DNA of 64,000 nt from Ruminococcus sp. (lineage in GTDB: Bacteria > Bacillota > Clostridia > Oscillospirales > Acutalibacteraceae). Of the stretch, positions 7,799 through 16,939 are shown piece by piece. Where the stretch lies: positions 74,043-138,042 of the forward strand of contig SFIQ01000004.1 of assembly GCA_004555265.1 (NCBI GenBank). Reading direction: 5' to 3'. The notes under the pieces are model-generated. The model ran no database searches. It saw only the letters and a list, made by a program, of their open reading frames with translations, and was not told the origin of the DNA. Position 1 is the stretch's first letter; the number at the start of each line of letters is the position of its first letter. A program made the position numbers and the translations under genes.

Positions 7799-10700
7799 GT
7801 GGCAGAAGAAAAAAATATGTTCGTTGAAATGGAACATAACGTCATGGATTTTTGGGAGCAGGAAAAATGCTTTGAAAAATTGCGTGAAAAGAATAAGGGA
7901 AATAAAATGTTCCGCTTCTTAGACGGTCCGATTACCGCCAACAACCCGATGGGCATTCACCATGCCTGGGGCAGAAGCATTAAAGACATATTTATTCGTT
8001 ACCATGCGATGAACGGTTGTGATTGCCGGTATCAAAACGGCTTTGACTCCCAAGGGCTTTGGGTGGAAGTCGAGGTGGAAAAAGAACTCGGCTTTGAAAC
8101 CAAAAAAGATATTGAAGATTACGGCATGGATAAGTTTACGCAGGCTTGTAAAGACCGCGTAAAGCATTTTTCGGGCATTATCACAGAGCAGTCTAAACGC
8201 CTTGGGCAGTGGATGGATTGGGATAACTCCTATTATACCAATACAGACGAAAACATAGCGGGCATTTGGTATTTCTTAAAGAAATGTGATGAACACGGCT
8301 GGATTCAGCGTGAATATAAGCCGATGCCCTGGTGCCCCAGATGCGGTACTTCGCTTTCAGAGCACGAAATGACCGGCTCTTACAAACTGATGACGCACAA
8401 TTCTGTGTTCTTTAAACTGCCAATCAAAGAGTTGGACAGCAAAATGCTTGTGTGGACAACCACCCCGTGGACTTTGTCCTCGAATGTGGCGTTGGCAGTC
8501 AATCCCGAGATTGATTATGTGGAAGTCAAAGTCAAGAGTGACGAACAGACTTTAATTCTTGCCAAAAACGCCATCAAGTATTTGGGCGATGATAAAGTCG
8601 AAGTTGTGCGCGGCTTGAAAGGCGCAGAGCTTGTAGGTCTGCATTACGAAACCTGCTTCCCGGGCATTCCTGCACAAGCGGGGATTGACCATAAAATCGT
8701 ACCGTGGGAAGATGTTGCCGCTGATGAAGGTACGGGTGTTGTTCATATCGCGCCCGGGTGCGGTATTGAGGACTTTGAACTCGGCGAGCGTCTCGGTCTT
8801 GCAAAGGTGATGCCGATTGACGATATGGGGATTTACCTTGACGGCTTCGGCTGGATGACCGGAAAGGACAGCCATACCATTGCCGACGAAGTGTTCGAGC
8901 ACTTGAAGGCGGATAATAAACTCTATAAAGTGGAGCCGCACGAGCACAGTTACCCTGTGTGCTGGCGTTGTAAATCCGAAGTGGTGTTCCGTTTGGTGCC
9001 GGCGTGGTATATCCGCACCGAGGAATTAAAACCGAAACTCATTGCGGCGGCAAACGCCGTGAAATGGGAGCCCGCTTCCAACGGCAAGCGTATGAACGAT
9101 TGGCTGACCAATATGGGCGATTGGAACATTTCCAGAAAACGCTATTATGGTATGCCGTTGCCGTTCTACCCGTGCGACTGCGGGCATACTACCGTGATCG
9201 GTTCGCGGCAGGAACTGCATGATTTGGCGGTTGACCCTGCCAAAGTGGACGCATTGCCCGAATTGCACCGCCCGTGGGTAGACGAAATTCAAATCAAATG
9301 CCCGCATTGCGGTAAACCTGTTTCCCGCGTTTCCGAAATCGGCGATGTTTGGCTCGATGCCGGTATCGTACCGTTTTCAACGCTCGGCTATTTCCGTGAT
9401 AAAGCATATTGGAAAAAGAACTATCCCGCAGAATGGGTGACCGAAATGCACGAACAGGTGCGCTTGTGGTTCTATTCCCTTCTGTTTATGAGCGTTGTTT
9501 TAGAGGACAGAGCGCCGTATGAGCGTGTTTTGACCAACAGTGCGGTTGTTTCCGAGGACGGTTCAAAATTCTCAAAAACCGGCTTTATGATTAAGTTTGA
9601 CGAGGCGGCGGAGAAAATCGGCGCGGATACCGTTCGTTATATGTATGCAGGCGCTCCGGTTTCCAGTGATGTTCGTTTTGGCTACAATCTTGGTGATGAA
9701 GCACGCAGAAAACTGTTGTCTTTCTGGAATATTTATACATTCTATGAGACCTATGCCAAAATTGATAAGCCGAATTTTGAAGGCTACACGCCCGACAAAT
9801 CCAAAATGAGCCCCACAGACTTGTGGCTTGTGGCGCGCACCAATGAATTTATCAAACGTGCAACGGCTTGCTATGAGGATTACAAGGTGTATTTGCTCGT
9901 CAAAGATTTTGAAGTATTCGTAGACGATATTTCCAATTGGTATATTCGTACCAACCGCCGCCGTTTCTGGAAAACAGGCGACGAGCAAGACAAAAAATTG
10001 GCGTATTGGGTACTGTTCTTTGCGCTCAATTCCGCTGTGCAGGTAATGGCGCCTGTGATTCCGTTTATGACCGAGCACATTTGGCAAAATCTGACCCGTA
10101 AGGTGTTGCCGTCATCGCCGATTTCCGTGCATTTGAGCGATTGGCCGAAACCTTTAGAGGGCTTTGACAACGACGAAATCATTGCACAAACCGCTATGGT
10201 GCGTGAGGCAATTGCCGTTGCAATGCGTTTGCGCAATGAACAGCAGTTAAAGATTCGTCAGCCGCTTTCAAAACTGTATATTTGCAGTGATGAGGCGTCC
10301 GCGAATAAAATCCGCACCTTTGAGAAAAATATTTTAGACGAGCTCAATGTGAAAGAACTTGTGTATTTGCAAGATGTGAACATTTTGGAGGACAAATACC
10401 TGACCGTGAACTTTAAGGTTGCAGGTGCTGTTCTCAAACAAAATGTGAACAAGATGAAACAGACGCTCGAATCCCTTTCCGATGCGGATATGGCGGCGGC
10501 TGTGTCTGCTGTGGAAGCCGGCGGGCAAGTGATTGTACCCGATTTTGACGGCACTTTCGATGCGAGCATTTTCAATTTAGCAACCAAAACCAAAGCGGGG
10601 ATTGTTTCTGCGGAATTCCAAAACGGTGCGGCGGTGATTGCACTGGATACAACGCTTACCGAGGATTTAATACGAGAAGGCTTGGTGCGTGATGTCATTC

Positions 10701-10933
10701 GTCAATGCCAGCTTATCCGTAAAGAAGCGGGCTATGAGGTGGAACAGCGCGTCAATATGGCAATCGCTTCGGAAAATGCTGATATTATTGCGGCGCTGGC
10801 AGAAAAGAAAGCGTATTTGGAAGCTGAATTGCTTGCCGATTCCGTTTTGTTGAATGAAACGCTTGCAGCAGACCTTGAAAAAGAAGTGGATATTGCCGAC
10901 AGTAAGGTGAAACTTTCGGTTGTGAAAGCATAA
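7799..10933 (+). CDS. ileS: Isoleucyl-tRNA synthetase, long (type 2) form
   Basis: 1044 aa from GTG 7799, with AAAGGTGGA 8 bases upstream. It charges tRNA-Ile with isoleucine. The HIGH motif is GIHHAWG (about 50-56); Cys-rich zinc sites are CPRCGTS (about 178) and CPHCGKP (about 500); the KMSKS equivalent is KFSKT (about 586-590). The anticodon-binding domain follows and the C-terminal tail is long. Length and motif style fit the eukaryote-like IleRS2 group rather than the 920-residue B. subtilis form. IleRS2 enzymes are generally mupirocin-tolerant; that is inference here. Confidence 0.96.
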   Translation: MAEEKNMFVEMEHNVMDFWEQEKCFEKLREKNKGNKMFRFLDGPITANNPMGIHHAWGRSIKDIFIRYHAMNGCDCRYQNGFDSQGLWVEVEVEKELGFETKKDIEDYGMDKFTQACKDRVKHFSGIITEQSKRLGQWMDWDNSYYTNTDENIAGIWYFLKKCDEHGWIQREYKPMPWCPRCGTSLSEHEMTGSYKLMTHNSVFFKLPIKELDSKMLVWTTTPWTLSSNVALAVNPEIDYVEVKVKSDEQTLILAKNAIKYLGDDKVEVVRGLKGAELVGLHYETCFPGIPAQAGIDHKIVPWEDVAADEGTGVVHIAPGCGIEDFELGERLGLAKVMPIDDMGIYLDGFGWMTGKDSHTIADEVFEHLKADNKLYKVEPHEHSYPVCWRCKSEVVFRLVPAWYIRTEELKPKLIAAANAVKWEPASNGKRMNDWLTNMGDWNISRKRYYGMPLPFYPCDCGHTTVIGSRQELHDLAVDPAKVDALPELHRPWVDEIQIKCPHCGKPVSRVSEIGDVWLDAGIVPFSTLGYFRDKAYWKKNYPAEWVTEMHEQVRLWFYSLLFMSVVLEDRAPYERVLTNSAVVSEDGSKFSKTGFMIKFDEAAEKIGADTVRYMYAGAPVSSDVRFGYNLGDEARRKLLSFWNIYTFYETYAKIDKPNFEGYTPDKSKMSPTDLWLVARTNEFIKRATACYEDYKVYLLVKDFEVFVDDISNWYIRTNRRRFWKTGDEQDKKLAYWVLFFALNSAVQVMAPVIPFMTEHIWQNLTRKVLPSSPISVHLSDWPKPLEGFDNDEIIAQTAMVREAIAVAMRLRNEQQLKIRQPLSKLYICSDEASANKIRTFEKNILDELNVKELVYLQDVNILEDKYLTVNFKVAGAVLKQNVNKMKQTLESLSDADMAAAVSAVEAGGQVIVPDFDGTFDASIFNLATKTKAGIVSAEFQNGAAVIALDTTLTEDLIREGLVRDVIRQCQLIRKEAGYEVEQRVNMAIASENADIIAALAEKKAYLEAELLADSVLLNETLAADLEKEVDIADSKVKLSVVKA

Positions 10934-10946
10934 GGAGGATATGGAA

Positions 10947-11072
10947 ATGGGTATGCATTGTCTCGGCTGTCCTGCCTCTCGTGGCGAGACCGTCGAACAA
11001 GCTTGCGAGGTGCACGGCGTGGACGCCGATGCGCTTGTGGATAAAATCAACGAATTTCTCAAGAATAAATAA
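10947..11072 (+). CDS. DUF1858-type redox mini-protein
   Basis: 41 codons: MGMHCLGCPASRGETVEQAC, then a short amphipathic helix ending INEFLKNK. CLGCPASRGE...AC is the signature of the DUF1858 (hybrid-cluster-protein-associated, disulfide) domain, here as a stand-alone protein. The start at 10947 is preferred over 10941 because AAGGAGG (10932-10938) is then 8 bases away. It lies 13 bases after ileS and before a terminator, so it is in the ileS transcript. A thiol redox role is family inference. Confidence 0.75.
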   Translation: MGMHCLGCPASRGETVEQACEVHGVDADALVDKINEFLKNK

Positions 11073-11075
11073 GGA

Positions 11076-11114
11076 AAAACAGGGGCGGTAACAAGTTTGT
11101 TGCGCCCCTGTTTT
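11076..11114 (+). terminator. Rho-independent terminator of the ileS transcript
   Basis: A 12-bp stem (11076-11087 with 11103-11114), GGGGCG/CGCCCC core, ending in four T. Confidence 0.85.
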
Positions 11115-11126
11115 CTACGGTGACTT

Positions 11127-11810
11127 ATGCTGAATTTAACAAATCGATTGCAGTTGGTTGCCGACTGTGTAAACCCTTGCGTCTGCATGGCGGACATCGG
11201 CACAGACCATGCCTATTTGCCGGCGTGGTGTCTGCTCAACGGCAAAGCGCAATTTGCTATCGCCGCTGACATTAATCCAAACCCGCTTGCCAATGCACGG
11301 CAAACGCTCGGTACATACGGCTTAGAGGAACGAATTGATTTGCGCCTTTCCGACGGATTGCAGAATATTGCGGCTGACGAGGCGCAGGAAATCGTTATAG
11401 CCGGTATGGGCGGGAATCAAATTGCGGATATGATTGCAAATACCGCGTGGTTACAAGATAACGCAAAACATTTGATCTTACAACCGATGACGCATTTTGA
11501 AGATGTGCGAAAATCCCTTTTGGAGAACGGCTTCCAAATCGAGACGGAACGAACTGCCGCAGAGGGCGAGCGGCTGTATTTGGTAATTTCCGCGCGTTTT
11601 TGCGGTGAAACACGCATATATCCCGAATGGTATTTTTATGCGGGCGAGTTGGTGCGTGGTAAAACGCAAACGGACAGTCTTTTTTTAGAAAAAATTCTTA
11701 CCCGCCTTAAAAAGCGAGCTACCGCACTTTGTGAAAAAGACGCGGCAGAATCCGCACGGCTGTTTGCCGTCATAAAGGAGATTGAACATGAACGCAGGGC
11801 AGATTTATGA
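11127..11810 (+). CDS. trmK: tRNA (adenine(22)-N1)-methyltransferase
   Basis: 227 aa. TrmK methylates A22 in the D-loop region of tRNA using SAM. The Rossmann SAM motif is MADIGTDHAYLP (about 21-32); the acidic AADINPNP (about 45-52) and the characteristic IAGMGGNQIADMI (about 91-103) follow, then a coiled C-terminal part. Its 3' end overlaps the Nif3-like gene by 23 bases; trmK plus Nif3-like is a very common pair in Firmicutes. Confidence 0.93.
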   Translation: MLNLTNRLQLVADCVNPCVCMADIGTDHAYLPAWCLLNGKAQFAIAADINPNPLANARQTLGTYGLEERIDLRLSDGLQNIAADEAQEIVIAGMGGNQIADMIANTAWLQDNAKHLILQPMTHFEDVRKSLLENGFQIETERTAAEGERLYLVISARFCGETRIYPEWYFYAGELVRGKTQTDSLFLEKILTRLKKRATALCEKDAAESARLFAVIKEIEHERRADL

Positions 11811-12528
11811 ATACATAGACAGCATTGCGCCGTTTTGTCGCCAAGAGGATTGGGATAACAGCGGTTTTCAGGTCGGCGAACGGGCAAAGGAAGTACATAA
11901 AGTTTTATTTGCCTTAGATGCGACTGCCGATTTGGTACGAGAAGCGCATAAAAAGCAGTGTGATTTAATCGTAACGCACCACCCGTTTTTGTTTCAGGCA
12001 CAAAAACAATTTACGGAGCAAAACCCGGCTTACCTTGCGGCAAAATACAATATTGCCGTGATTTCCGCCCATACTTCGTTCGACTGCGCAGACGGCGGTG
12101 TGAATGATGTGCTGGCGGAACTGTTGGATTTACAAAATATCCGAAAATCCGAAAATGGGTTTTACAGACTCGGCGAAACAAAATGCAAAACCGCCTTGGA
12201 ATTTGCCGCGTTTGCAAAATCTGTTTTACATGTGCCCGTAGCGGTTTCACTTCCGCAAAAAGAAATAAAGGTGGTTGCGGTTTGCGGTGGCGCGGCAATG
12301 GATTTTGCGCTTGAAGCCCAAACAGCGGGTGCGGATATGTATTTTACGGGTGACGCCAAGCACCATGAAATATTAGATGCCGCGGAATACGGGCTTTCCG
12401 TAGCGGCGGCGGGGCATTTCCAAACAGAGTATCCTGCGGTCGTCTCACTCAAAAACCGCGTACAGGCGCAGTTCCCCGAAATTTCTTGCGTGCTGTCTGC
12501 GCAGACAGCACCAACCGTAACGGTATAG
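11788..12528 (+). CDS. Nif3-like dinuclear metal centre protein (GTP cyclohydrolase 1 type 2 homologue)
   Basis: 246 aa from ATG 11788, with AAAGGAG 7 bases upstream; a TTG at 11782 is less likely. Metal ligands of the Nif3/YqfO fold are visible: VTHHPFLFQ (about 63-71), then near the C-terminus GDAKHHEI and AGHFQTEYP. It lacks the long central insertion of the 370-residue Bacillus form. The biochemical role of the family is uncertain; the name GTP cyclohydrolase is by homology only. Confidence 0.9.
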   Translation: MNAGQIYEYIDSIAPFCRQEDWDNSGFQVGERAKEVHKVLFALDATADLVREAHKKQCDLIVTHHPFLFQAQKQFTEQNPAYLAAKYNIAVISAHTSFDCADGGVNDVLAELLDLQNIRKSENGFYRLGETKCKTALEFAAFAKSVLHVPVAVSLPQKEIKVVAVCGGAAMDFALEAQTAGADMYFTGDAKHHEILDAAEYGLSVAAAGHFQTEYPAVVSLKNRVQAQFPEISCVLSAQTAPTVTV

Positions 12529-12536
12529 GAGTATAT

Positions 12537-14276
12537 ATGGCATTAGACGGTATTACATTGCATTTTGTGAAAACCGAATTGGAACAGACCGTTTTGGGCG
12601 CGCGGGTGGAAAAGGTTCACCAACCGTCGAAAGCGGAAATTGTGTTGCTGCTGCGCACGCGCGGCGGTGCGTTTCGGCTGTTCTTATCGGCGGAGTCTGC
12701 CTCGGCACGGGTACATTTGACACAGTTCCCAACCGAAAATCCACAAAATCCGCCGATGCTTTGTATGCTGTTTCGTAAACACTTGACAGGCGCAACGCTT
12801 GTAGGAATTCGGCAAGCGGGGCTGGATCGTATTTTGTTTTTGGATTTTGACGCCGCCAATGAAATTGGCGATAAGGTAAAACTGACGCTTTGCATTGAAA
12901 TTACGGGGCAGCACAGCAATATTATTTTAATCGACGGAAACGGCAAAATCATCGACGCTGTTAAACGCGTGGACGAAACCAAATCCTCTGTGCGCGAAGT
13001 ATTACCGAATTGTACCTATGTTTTGCCGCCGCGGCAGGATAAAATCAATTTGCTGTCAGCGTCTGTCGAACAAGCCGCCGCGCGCGTAAAACTGCAAAAA
13101 AATCAACAACTCGCAAAAGCATTTATGCAAAGTGTGGAGGGTATTTCTCCGATTGTCAGCCGTGAATTGGCACATTTGGCAGCAGGAGATTGCACCTGTG
13201 CCGTAGAAGTGGTTCCAGAACAACAAATTGCCGCCGCGCTTGAAAATGTGAAACGGTGTTTACAAACAGACGCACCGCAATACTGCACGGTGTATAATGA
13301 AGAGGACAAGCCTTTTGACTTTTCTTTTTTGGATATTACGCAGTACGGTGCGTTTTACAAAAAGACCTATGCCGACTCATTCTGTGCACTTTTGGATGCA
13401 TTTTATTTTGAACGCGACCGCGTACTGCGCGCGAAGCGCAAAGCAGGGGATTTATACAAGGCTTTGCACACCTTACAAGAGCGTACGGCGCGTAAGATTT
13501 CCAATCAGCAGGCAGAACTTTCAGCGTGCGCGGACAAAGAACAGCTCCGTGTTTTTGCGGAACTGATTAACGCCAACCAGTATGCACTTACAAAGGGTTC
13601 TCCTGTTTATGAAGTACCGAATTATTATGCAAATAATGAAACCGTGCGCATTCCTGTAAATCCCGCGCTTTCGCCCGCACAGAATGCGCAAAAGTTTTAT
13701 AAAGCCTATAAAAAAGCGCACACAGCCGAAAAAATGCTCGCCGGCTTAATTGAAAAAGGGGAGCAGGAAATCCTGTATTTTGATTCGGTTTTAGATACGC
13801 TTTCTCGTGCCGAAACCGAAAGTGAATTGACGCTGATTCGGCAGGAATTGATTGACGGCGGCTATTTGAAACGCAAAAAAGGCGGAAAACTCCGTTTGCC
13901 GAAAGAATTACCGCCGTATCAATTTAAAACGAGCGAAGGTTTTACCGTTTTGGTCGGACGGAATAACACGCAAAATGATAAACTGACTTTGAAAACTGCC
14001 AAAAATTATGATATGTGGCTGCATACGCAAAATTTTGCCGGCTCGCACACGGTGATTTTATCGGAAAACCGCGAAATTACCGACAAAGCGATTGTGGAGG
14101 CGGCAGAAATTGCGGCATTTTTCAGTAGTGCCAAAGAGGCGCAAAAAGTCCCTGTGGATTATACCTTGATAAAAAACATAAAAAAACCTGTCGGTGCAAA
14201 GCCCGGGAAGGTAATTTATCATGTATATAACACCGTGTTTGTGTCGCCGCGTAATCCCGAAGAAACAAAAACATAA
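12537..14276 (+). CDS. rqcH: Rqc2 homologue RqcH (NFACT family)
   Basis: 579 aa from ATG 12537 (TAGGAG upstream). RqcH binds stalled 50S-peptidyl-tRNA complexes and adds alanine tails to the nascent chain. The NFACT-N domain begins MALDGITLHF and carries the D97-R98 pair (GLDRIL) needed for alanine tailing in B. subtilis. A helical and coiled-coil middle (about 290-430) is followed by NFACT-R with YDMWLHTQNFAGSH (about 484-497). It was formerly annotated as a fibronectin-binding protein. It is the last gene of the trmK-Nif3-rqcH run. Confidence 0.95.
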   Translation: MALDGITLHFVKTELEQTVLGARVEKVHQPSKAEIVLLLRTRGGAFRLFLSAESASARVHLTQFPTENPQNPPMLCMLFRKHLTGATLVGIRQAGLDRILFLDFDAANEIGDKVKLTLCIEITGQHSNIILIDGNGKIIDAVKRVDETKSSVREVLPNCTYVLPPRQDKINLLSASVEQAAARVKLQKNQQLAKAFMQSVEGISPIVSRELAHLAAGDCTCAVEVVPEQQIAAALENVKRCLQTDAPQYCTVYNEEDKPFDFSFLDITQYGAFYKKTYADSFCALLDAFYFERDRVLRAKRKAGDLYKALHTLQERTARKISNQQAELSACADKEQLRVFAELINANQYALTKGSPVYEVPNYYANNETVRIPVNPALSPAQNAQKFYKAYKKAHTAEKMLAGLIEKGEQEILYFDSVLDTLSRAETESELTLIRQELIDGGYLKRKKGGKLRLPKELPPYQFKTSEGFTVLVGRNNTQNDKLTLKTAKNYDMWLHTQNFAGSHTVILSENREITDKAIVEAAEIAAFFSSAKEAQKVPVDYTLIKNIKKPVGAKPGKVIYHVYNTVFVSPRNPEETKT

Positions 14277-14281
14277 AATGC

Positions 14282-14319
14282 AAGCCCGCAGTTTCCGATA
14301 AAGGAACTGCGGGCTTTTT
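14282..14319 (+). terminator. Rho-independent terminator after rqcH
   Basis: A 14-bp stem AAGCCCGCAGTT(T)CC with GGAACTGCGGGCTT, one bulged base, followed by T-rich sequence. Confidence 0.88.
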
Positions 14320-14338
14320 AGAATCGACTGACGGGTAT

Positions 14339-14554
14339 TTATTCGTCCGATGTGGTGGAAAGCACTTCGCTCTCTCTGAACAGCAGAGAAATACACCAAA
14401 CCGCCGCAATTGCGACCAAAGTGTAGATAATTCTGCTGATAACCGCGCTTTGCCCGCCGAAAATCCAGCCAACGATGTCAAATTGGAAAAGCCCGATGGA
14501 GCCCCAATTGATGCCGCCGATGATAACCAATATTAATGCGATTCTATCCAGCAT
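14339..14554 (-). CDS. DUF378 small membrane protein
   Basis: 71 aa from the ATG at 14552-14554, which has AAGGAG 9-10 bases upstream; an ATG six codons earlier overlaps that site. Two transmembrane helices are separated by FQFDIVGWIFGG. INWGSIGLF (first helix end) and the GGQSAVISRIIYTLV pattern are the DUF378 signature. Function unknown; the family is widespread in spore formers and others. Confidence 0.85.
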   Translation of the reverse strand: MLDRIALILVIIGGINWGSIGLFQFDIVGWIFGGQSAVISRIIYTLVAIAAVWCISLLFRESEVLSTTSDE

Positions 14555-14639
14555 ATTTTTCAACTCCTTCATTGTGTCTTATCCGTAGTTTGCGTGAAAA
14601 AATATGCTTTATTCAATTTTCAAAATTTTTCTTTTTCGA

Positions 14640-15827
14640 TTAAATGCCTGCCGCCTTTTTTAAGGCATCGACTTTATCGGTTTGCTCCCAACGCACATGT
14701 AAATCCGTTCTGCCCATATGCCCGTATGCGGCAAGGGGGCGGTAAATCGGGCGGCGCAAATCCAGATAATCGATAATTGCCGCGGGGCGTAAATCGAATA
14801 CTTCCGTCACGATTTCGCTTAAAACATCATCCGCCAAAACGCCTGTGCCAAAGGTATCAACCATCACAGATACGGGGTGGGCTACGCCAATGGCATATGC
14901 CAACTGAATTTCGCATTTTTTTGCAAGCCCGGCTGCTACAATATTTTTGGCAACATAACGCGCCGCATACGCCGCCGAACGGTCAACCTTGGTCGGATCT
15001 TTGCCCGAGAAGCAACCGCCGCCGTGTCTGCCGACGCCGCCGTAGGTGTCCACAATAATTTTTCTGCCGGTCAAGCCGCTGTCGCCTGCAGGACCGCCTG
15101 TGACAAAGCGTCCGGTGGGATTGACATAAATAATCGTGTCCGCATCAAAAAGATTTTCAGGTACAATCGGTTTAATGACAAATTTCAAAATATCACTACG
15201 AATTTGCGAGAGCTCCACATCTGCACTGTGCTGAGAGGATACAACAATCGTGTCTATACGCACGGGTACATCGTTTTCATCGTATTCCACCGTGACCTGT
15301 GTTTTGCCGTCTGCGCGTAAGTAGGGGAGCGTGCCGTTTTTACGAACCGCTGTCAACTGCTTTGCCAATTTGTGTGCGAGCGAAATCGGCAGGGGCATCA
15401 ATTCTTCGGTTTCGTCACACGCGTAGCCGAACATCATTCCTTGGTCGCCCGCGCCGTGCAGATTATAGTCTTCCGCTTGCCCTTTTTTTAATTCATAAGA
15501 AGCGTCAACGCCCAATGCAATATCTGCCGACTGTTTATCAATAATGGTTTCGATTTTGCAGGTATGCCCGTTAAAGCCTTTTTCGTCGTTGTCATACCCG
15601 ATTTCACATACGACATCGCGCGCAATTTGTTCAATATCGATTTTGGCACTGGTGGTGATTTCGCCCATTACGGTAATTCTATCCGTAATGCAGGTGGTTT
15701 CGCACGCAACGCGGCCATGCGGGTCCTGTGCTAAAATTGCGTCCAAAACCGCGTCAGAAATATTGTCACAGATTTTGTCGGGATGCCCTTCTGTAACCGA
15801 TTCAGATGTAAAAAGATGTTTTGCCAT
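14640..15827 (-). CDS. metK: S-adenosylmethionine synthetase
   Basis: 395 aa. It makes SAM from methionine and ATP. Signatures: TSESVTEGHPDKICDNISDAVLD-type start (residues 7-29), GAGDQGMMFGYA (about 115-126), and the phosphate-binding GGCFSGKDPTKVDRSAAYAAR region (about 268-288). It is transcribed alone, behind a SAM-I riboswitch with an intrinsic terminator, so SAM shuts off its own synthesis. Confidence 0.98.
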   Translation of the reverse strand: MAKHLFTSESVTEGHPDKICDNISDAVLDAILAQDPHGRVACETTCITDRITVMGEITTSAKIDIEQIARDVVCEIGYDNDEKGFNGHTCKIETIIDKQSADIALGVDASYELKKGQAEDYNLHGAGDQGMMFGYACDETEELMPLPISLAHKLAKQLTAVRKNGTLPYLRADGKTQVTVEYDENDVPVRIDTIVVSSQHSADVELSQIRSDILKFVIKPIVPENLFDADTIIYVNPTGRFVTGGPAGDSGLTGRKIIVDTYGGVGRHGGGCFSGKDPTKVDRSAAYAARYVAKNIVAAGLAKKCEIQLAYAIGVAHPVSVMVDTFGTGVLADDVLSEIVTEVFDLRPAAIIDYLDLRRPIYRPLAAYGHMGRTDLHVRWEQTDKVDALKKAAGI

Positions 15828-15862
15828 GGTGGTTCTCCTTTGTGTTTTGCCGTTTCCGAATA

Positions 15863-15896
15863 AAAAGCACCCGGGCGGCAGGCGCCAAGGTGCTTT
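15863..15896 (-). terminator. Riboswitch-controlled terminator of metK
   Basis: On the minus strand AAAGCACC...GGGTGCTTTTT with a GC-rich internal part, directly after the SAM-I aptamer; this is the expression platform that would form when SAM is bound. Confidence 0.8.
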
Positions 15897-15902
15897 GTGT
15901 CA

Positions 15903-16000
15903 CCTTATCTTTCAGCAAAATGCTGTGGGATTTGGCACCTTGCAAATATTGCAGGTTGCCGGACTTCACAGGGCCTGTCCCTCCGTCACTCTCTATAAGG
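15903..16000 (-). promoter_or_regulatory. SAM-I riboswitch (S-box)
   Basis: The minus strand shows the conserved core: a CTTATAGAGAG start, GACGGAGGGACAGGCCCTG, TGAAGTCCGGCAACC, then GGTGCCAAATCC and a closing AGATAAGG that pairs with the 5' CCTTAT (P1). This is the S-box consensus in order. It lies between a strong promoter and metK. Confidence 0.97.
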
Positions 16001-16026
16001 AATGTTGTATTTTGTTGTCGAACAGT

Positions 16027-16055
16027 ATTCTATACTGTTTTACGGGGTTTGTCAA
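16027..16055 (-). promoter_or_regulatory. Sigma-A promoter of the metK riboswitch transcript
   Basis: Minus strand TTGACA (16050-16055), 17 bases, TAGAAT (16027-16032), about 27 bases before the aptamer. Confidence 0.85.
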
Positions 16056-16084
16056 CCGTATTTCAGTAATTGCACACAAAATGT

Positions 16085-16717
16085 TTATCCGTTGTGTTTT
16101 CCTTTTAAAATCGGAGAAAGGGGTTTATAAACAAGGAATGTAATCAATGCACAAAGCATTCCTTTTATGAAAGTAAACGGTACATTAAATATTAAAAGTG
16201 CCTGCCAAAGCGCGGTAACGCGCGGCAAAATCGCTTGATACGCCGCAATGATTTGCTCTATTGGCATAAAGTTGGTGTAAATCGGGTAGACAATGAAGTA
16301 ATTGGTGAGAAAACTCATACCCGCCATACAAATTGCGCCGACCAATGACCCAAGCAAAGCGAATTTACGATTTTTTTTGCGCTTATAGATAAGCCCTGCG
16401 GGAATGACAAGCATACAACCTAAAATAAAGTTGGAGAGCTCGCCGACGCCGCCTGTGGTGGTTGTGAACAGATTGATTAGATTTTTAATCAAACACACGC
16501 CGACGCCGCTTAAAGGTCCAAATGCAAACGAAGCAATCAGCGCGGGCATATCTGACAAATCCATTTTAATAAAGCCGGGCATAAACGGAACGCTGAAATC
16601 CAAAAACATTAAAACGGCGGAGACTGCCGCCAAAATTGCGGTAACCGTCAGTTTGCGGATTTTTTGTGAGGAGTAGACTTTGCTTTTTTTCTTCGGGTTG
16701 GTTGCTGTGTTTTCCAT
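16085..16717 (-). CDS. ribU: Riboflavin ECF transporter substrate-binding protein
   Basis: 210 aa from ATG 16715-16717. The protein has six predicted membrane helices, a Lys-rich cytoplasmic N-terminus and the RibU pattern: KLTVTAILAAVSAVLMFLDF, then FIKMDLSDMPALIASFAFGP and LIKNLINLFTTTTGGVGELSNF. It captures riboflavin and works with a shared EcfAAT energy module, not in this window. The upstream FMN riboswitch gives independent support for a flavin substrate. Confidence 0.93.
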   Translation of the reverse strand: MENTATNPKKKSKVYSSQKIRKLTVTAILAAVSAVLMFLDFSVPFMPGFIKMDLSDMPALIASFAFGPLSGVGVCLIKNLINLFTTTTGGVGELSNFILGCMLVIPAGLIYKRKKNRKFALLGSLVGAICMAGMSFLTNYFIVYPIYTNFMPIEQIIAAYQAILPRVTALWQALLIFNVPFTFIKGMLCALITFLVYKPLSPILKGKHNG

Positions 16718-16763
16718 TTGACATTTCGCCTTTCCAAAAATATTGCAAATACGGCTGTCAAAC

Positions 16764-16794
16764 AAAAAGCCCCGTAAGAAAAATCTTACGAGGC
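16764..16794 (-). terminator. FMN-riboswitch terminator before ribU
   Basis: Minus strand GCCTCGTAAG...CTTACGGGGC stem with one G-U pair, followed by a T run. It sits between the FMN aptamer and ribU and is the likely off-state terminator. Confidence 0.8.
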
Positions 16795-16812
16795 GCAGGT
16801 GTATAGAACATA

Positions 16813-16919
16813 CATCTTCTTTCATCCGGACTGTACCGTCGGTTTGGGAATTGCACCCAATCAGCAAAACGCTTGTGGACTTTTACCACCGGTGGGGACT
16901 TGCACCCCGCCTTGAAGAC
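16813..16919 (-). promoter_or_regulatory. FMN riboswitch (RFN element)
   Basis: The minus strand carries the RFN core in order: GTCTTCAAGGCGGGGTG, CAAGTCCCCACCGGTGG, AGTCCAC, TGATTGGGTGCAATTCCC, CCGACGGT and ACAGTCCGGATG ending in GAAGATG, which pairs with the 5' end. It controls ribU by FMN. Confidence 0.97.
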
Positions 16920-16939
16920 AGCTGTTAATTTGTACGGTT

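Noticed and set aside
15544..16143. 199-codon plus-strand frame over metK and the SAM riboswitch
   Set aside because: Runs antisense through metK, the aptamer and the ribU end; explained entirely by those features.
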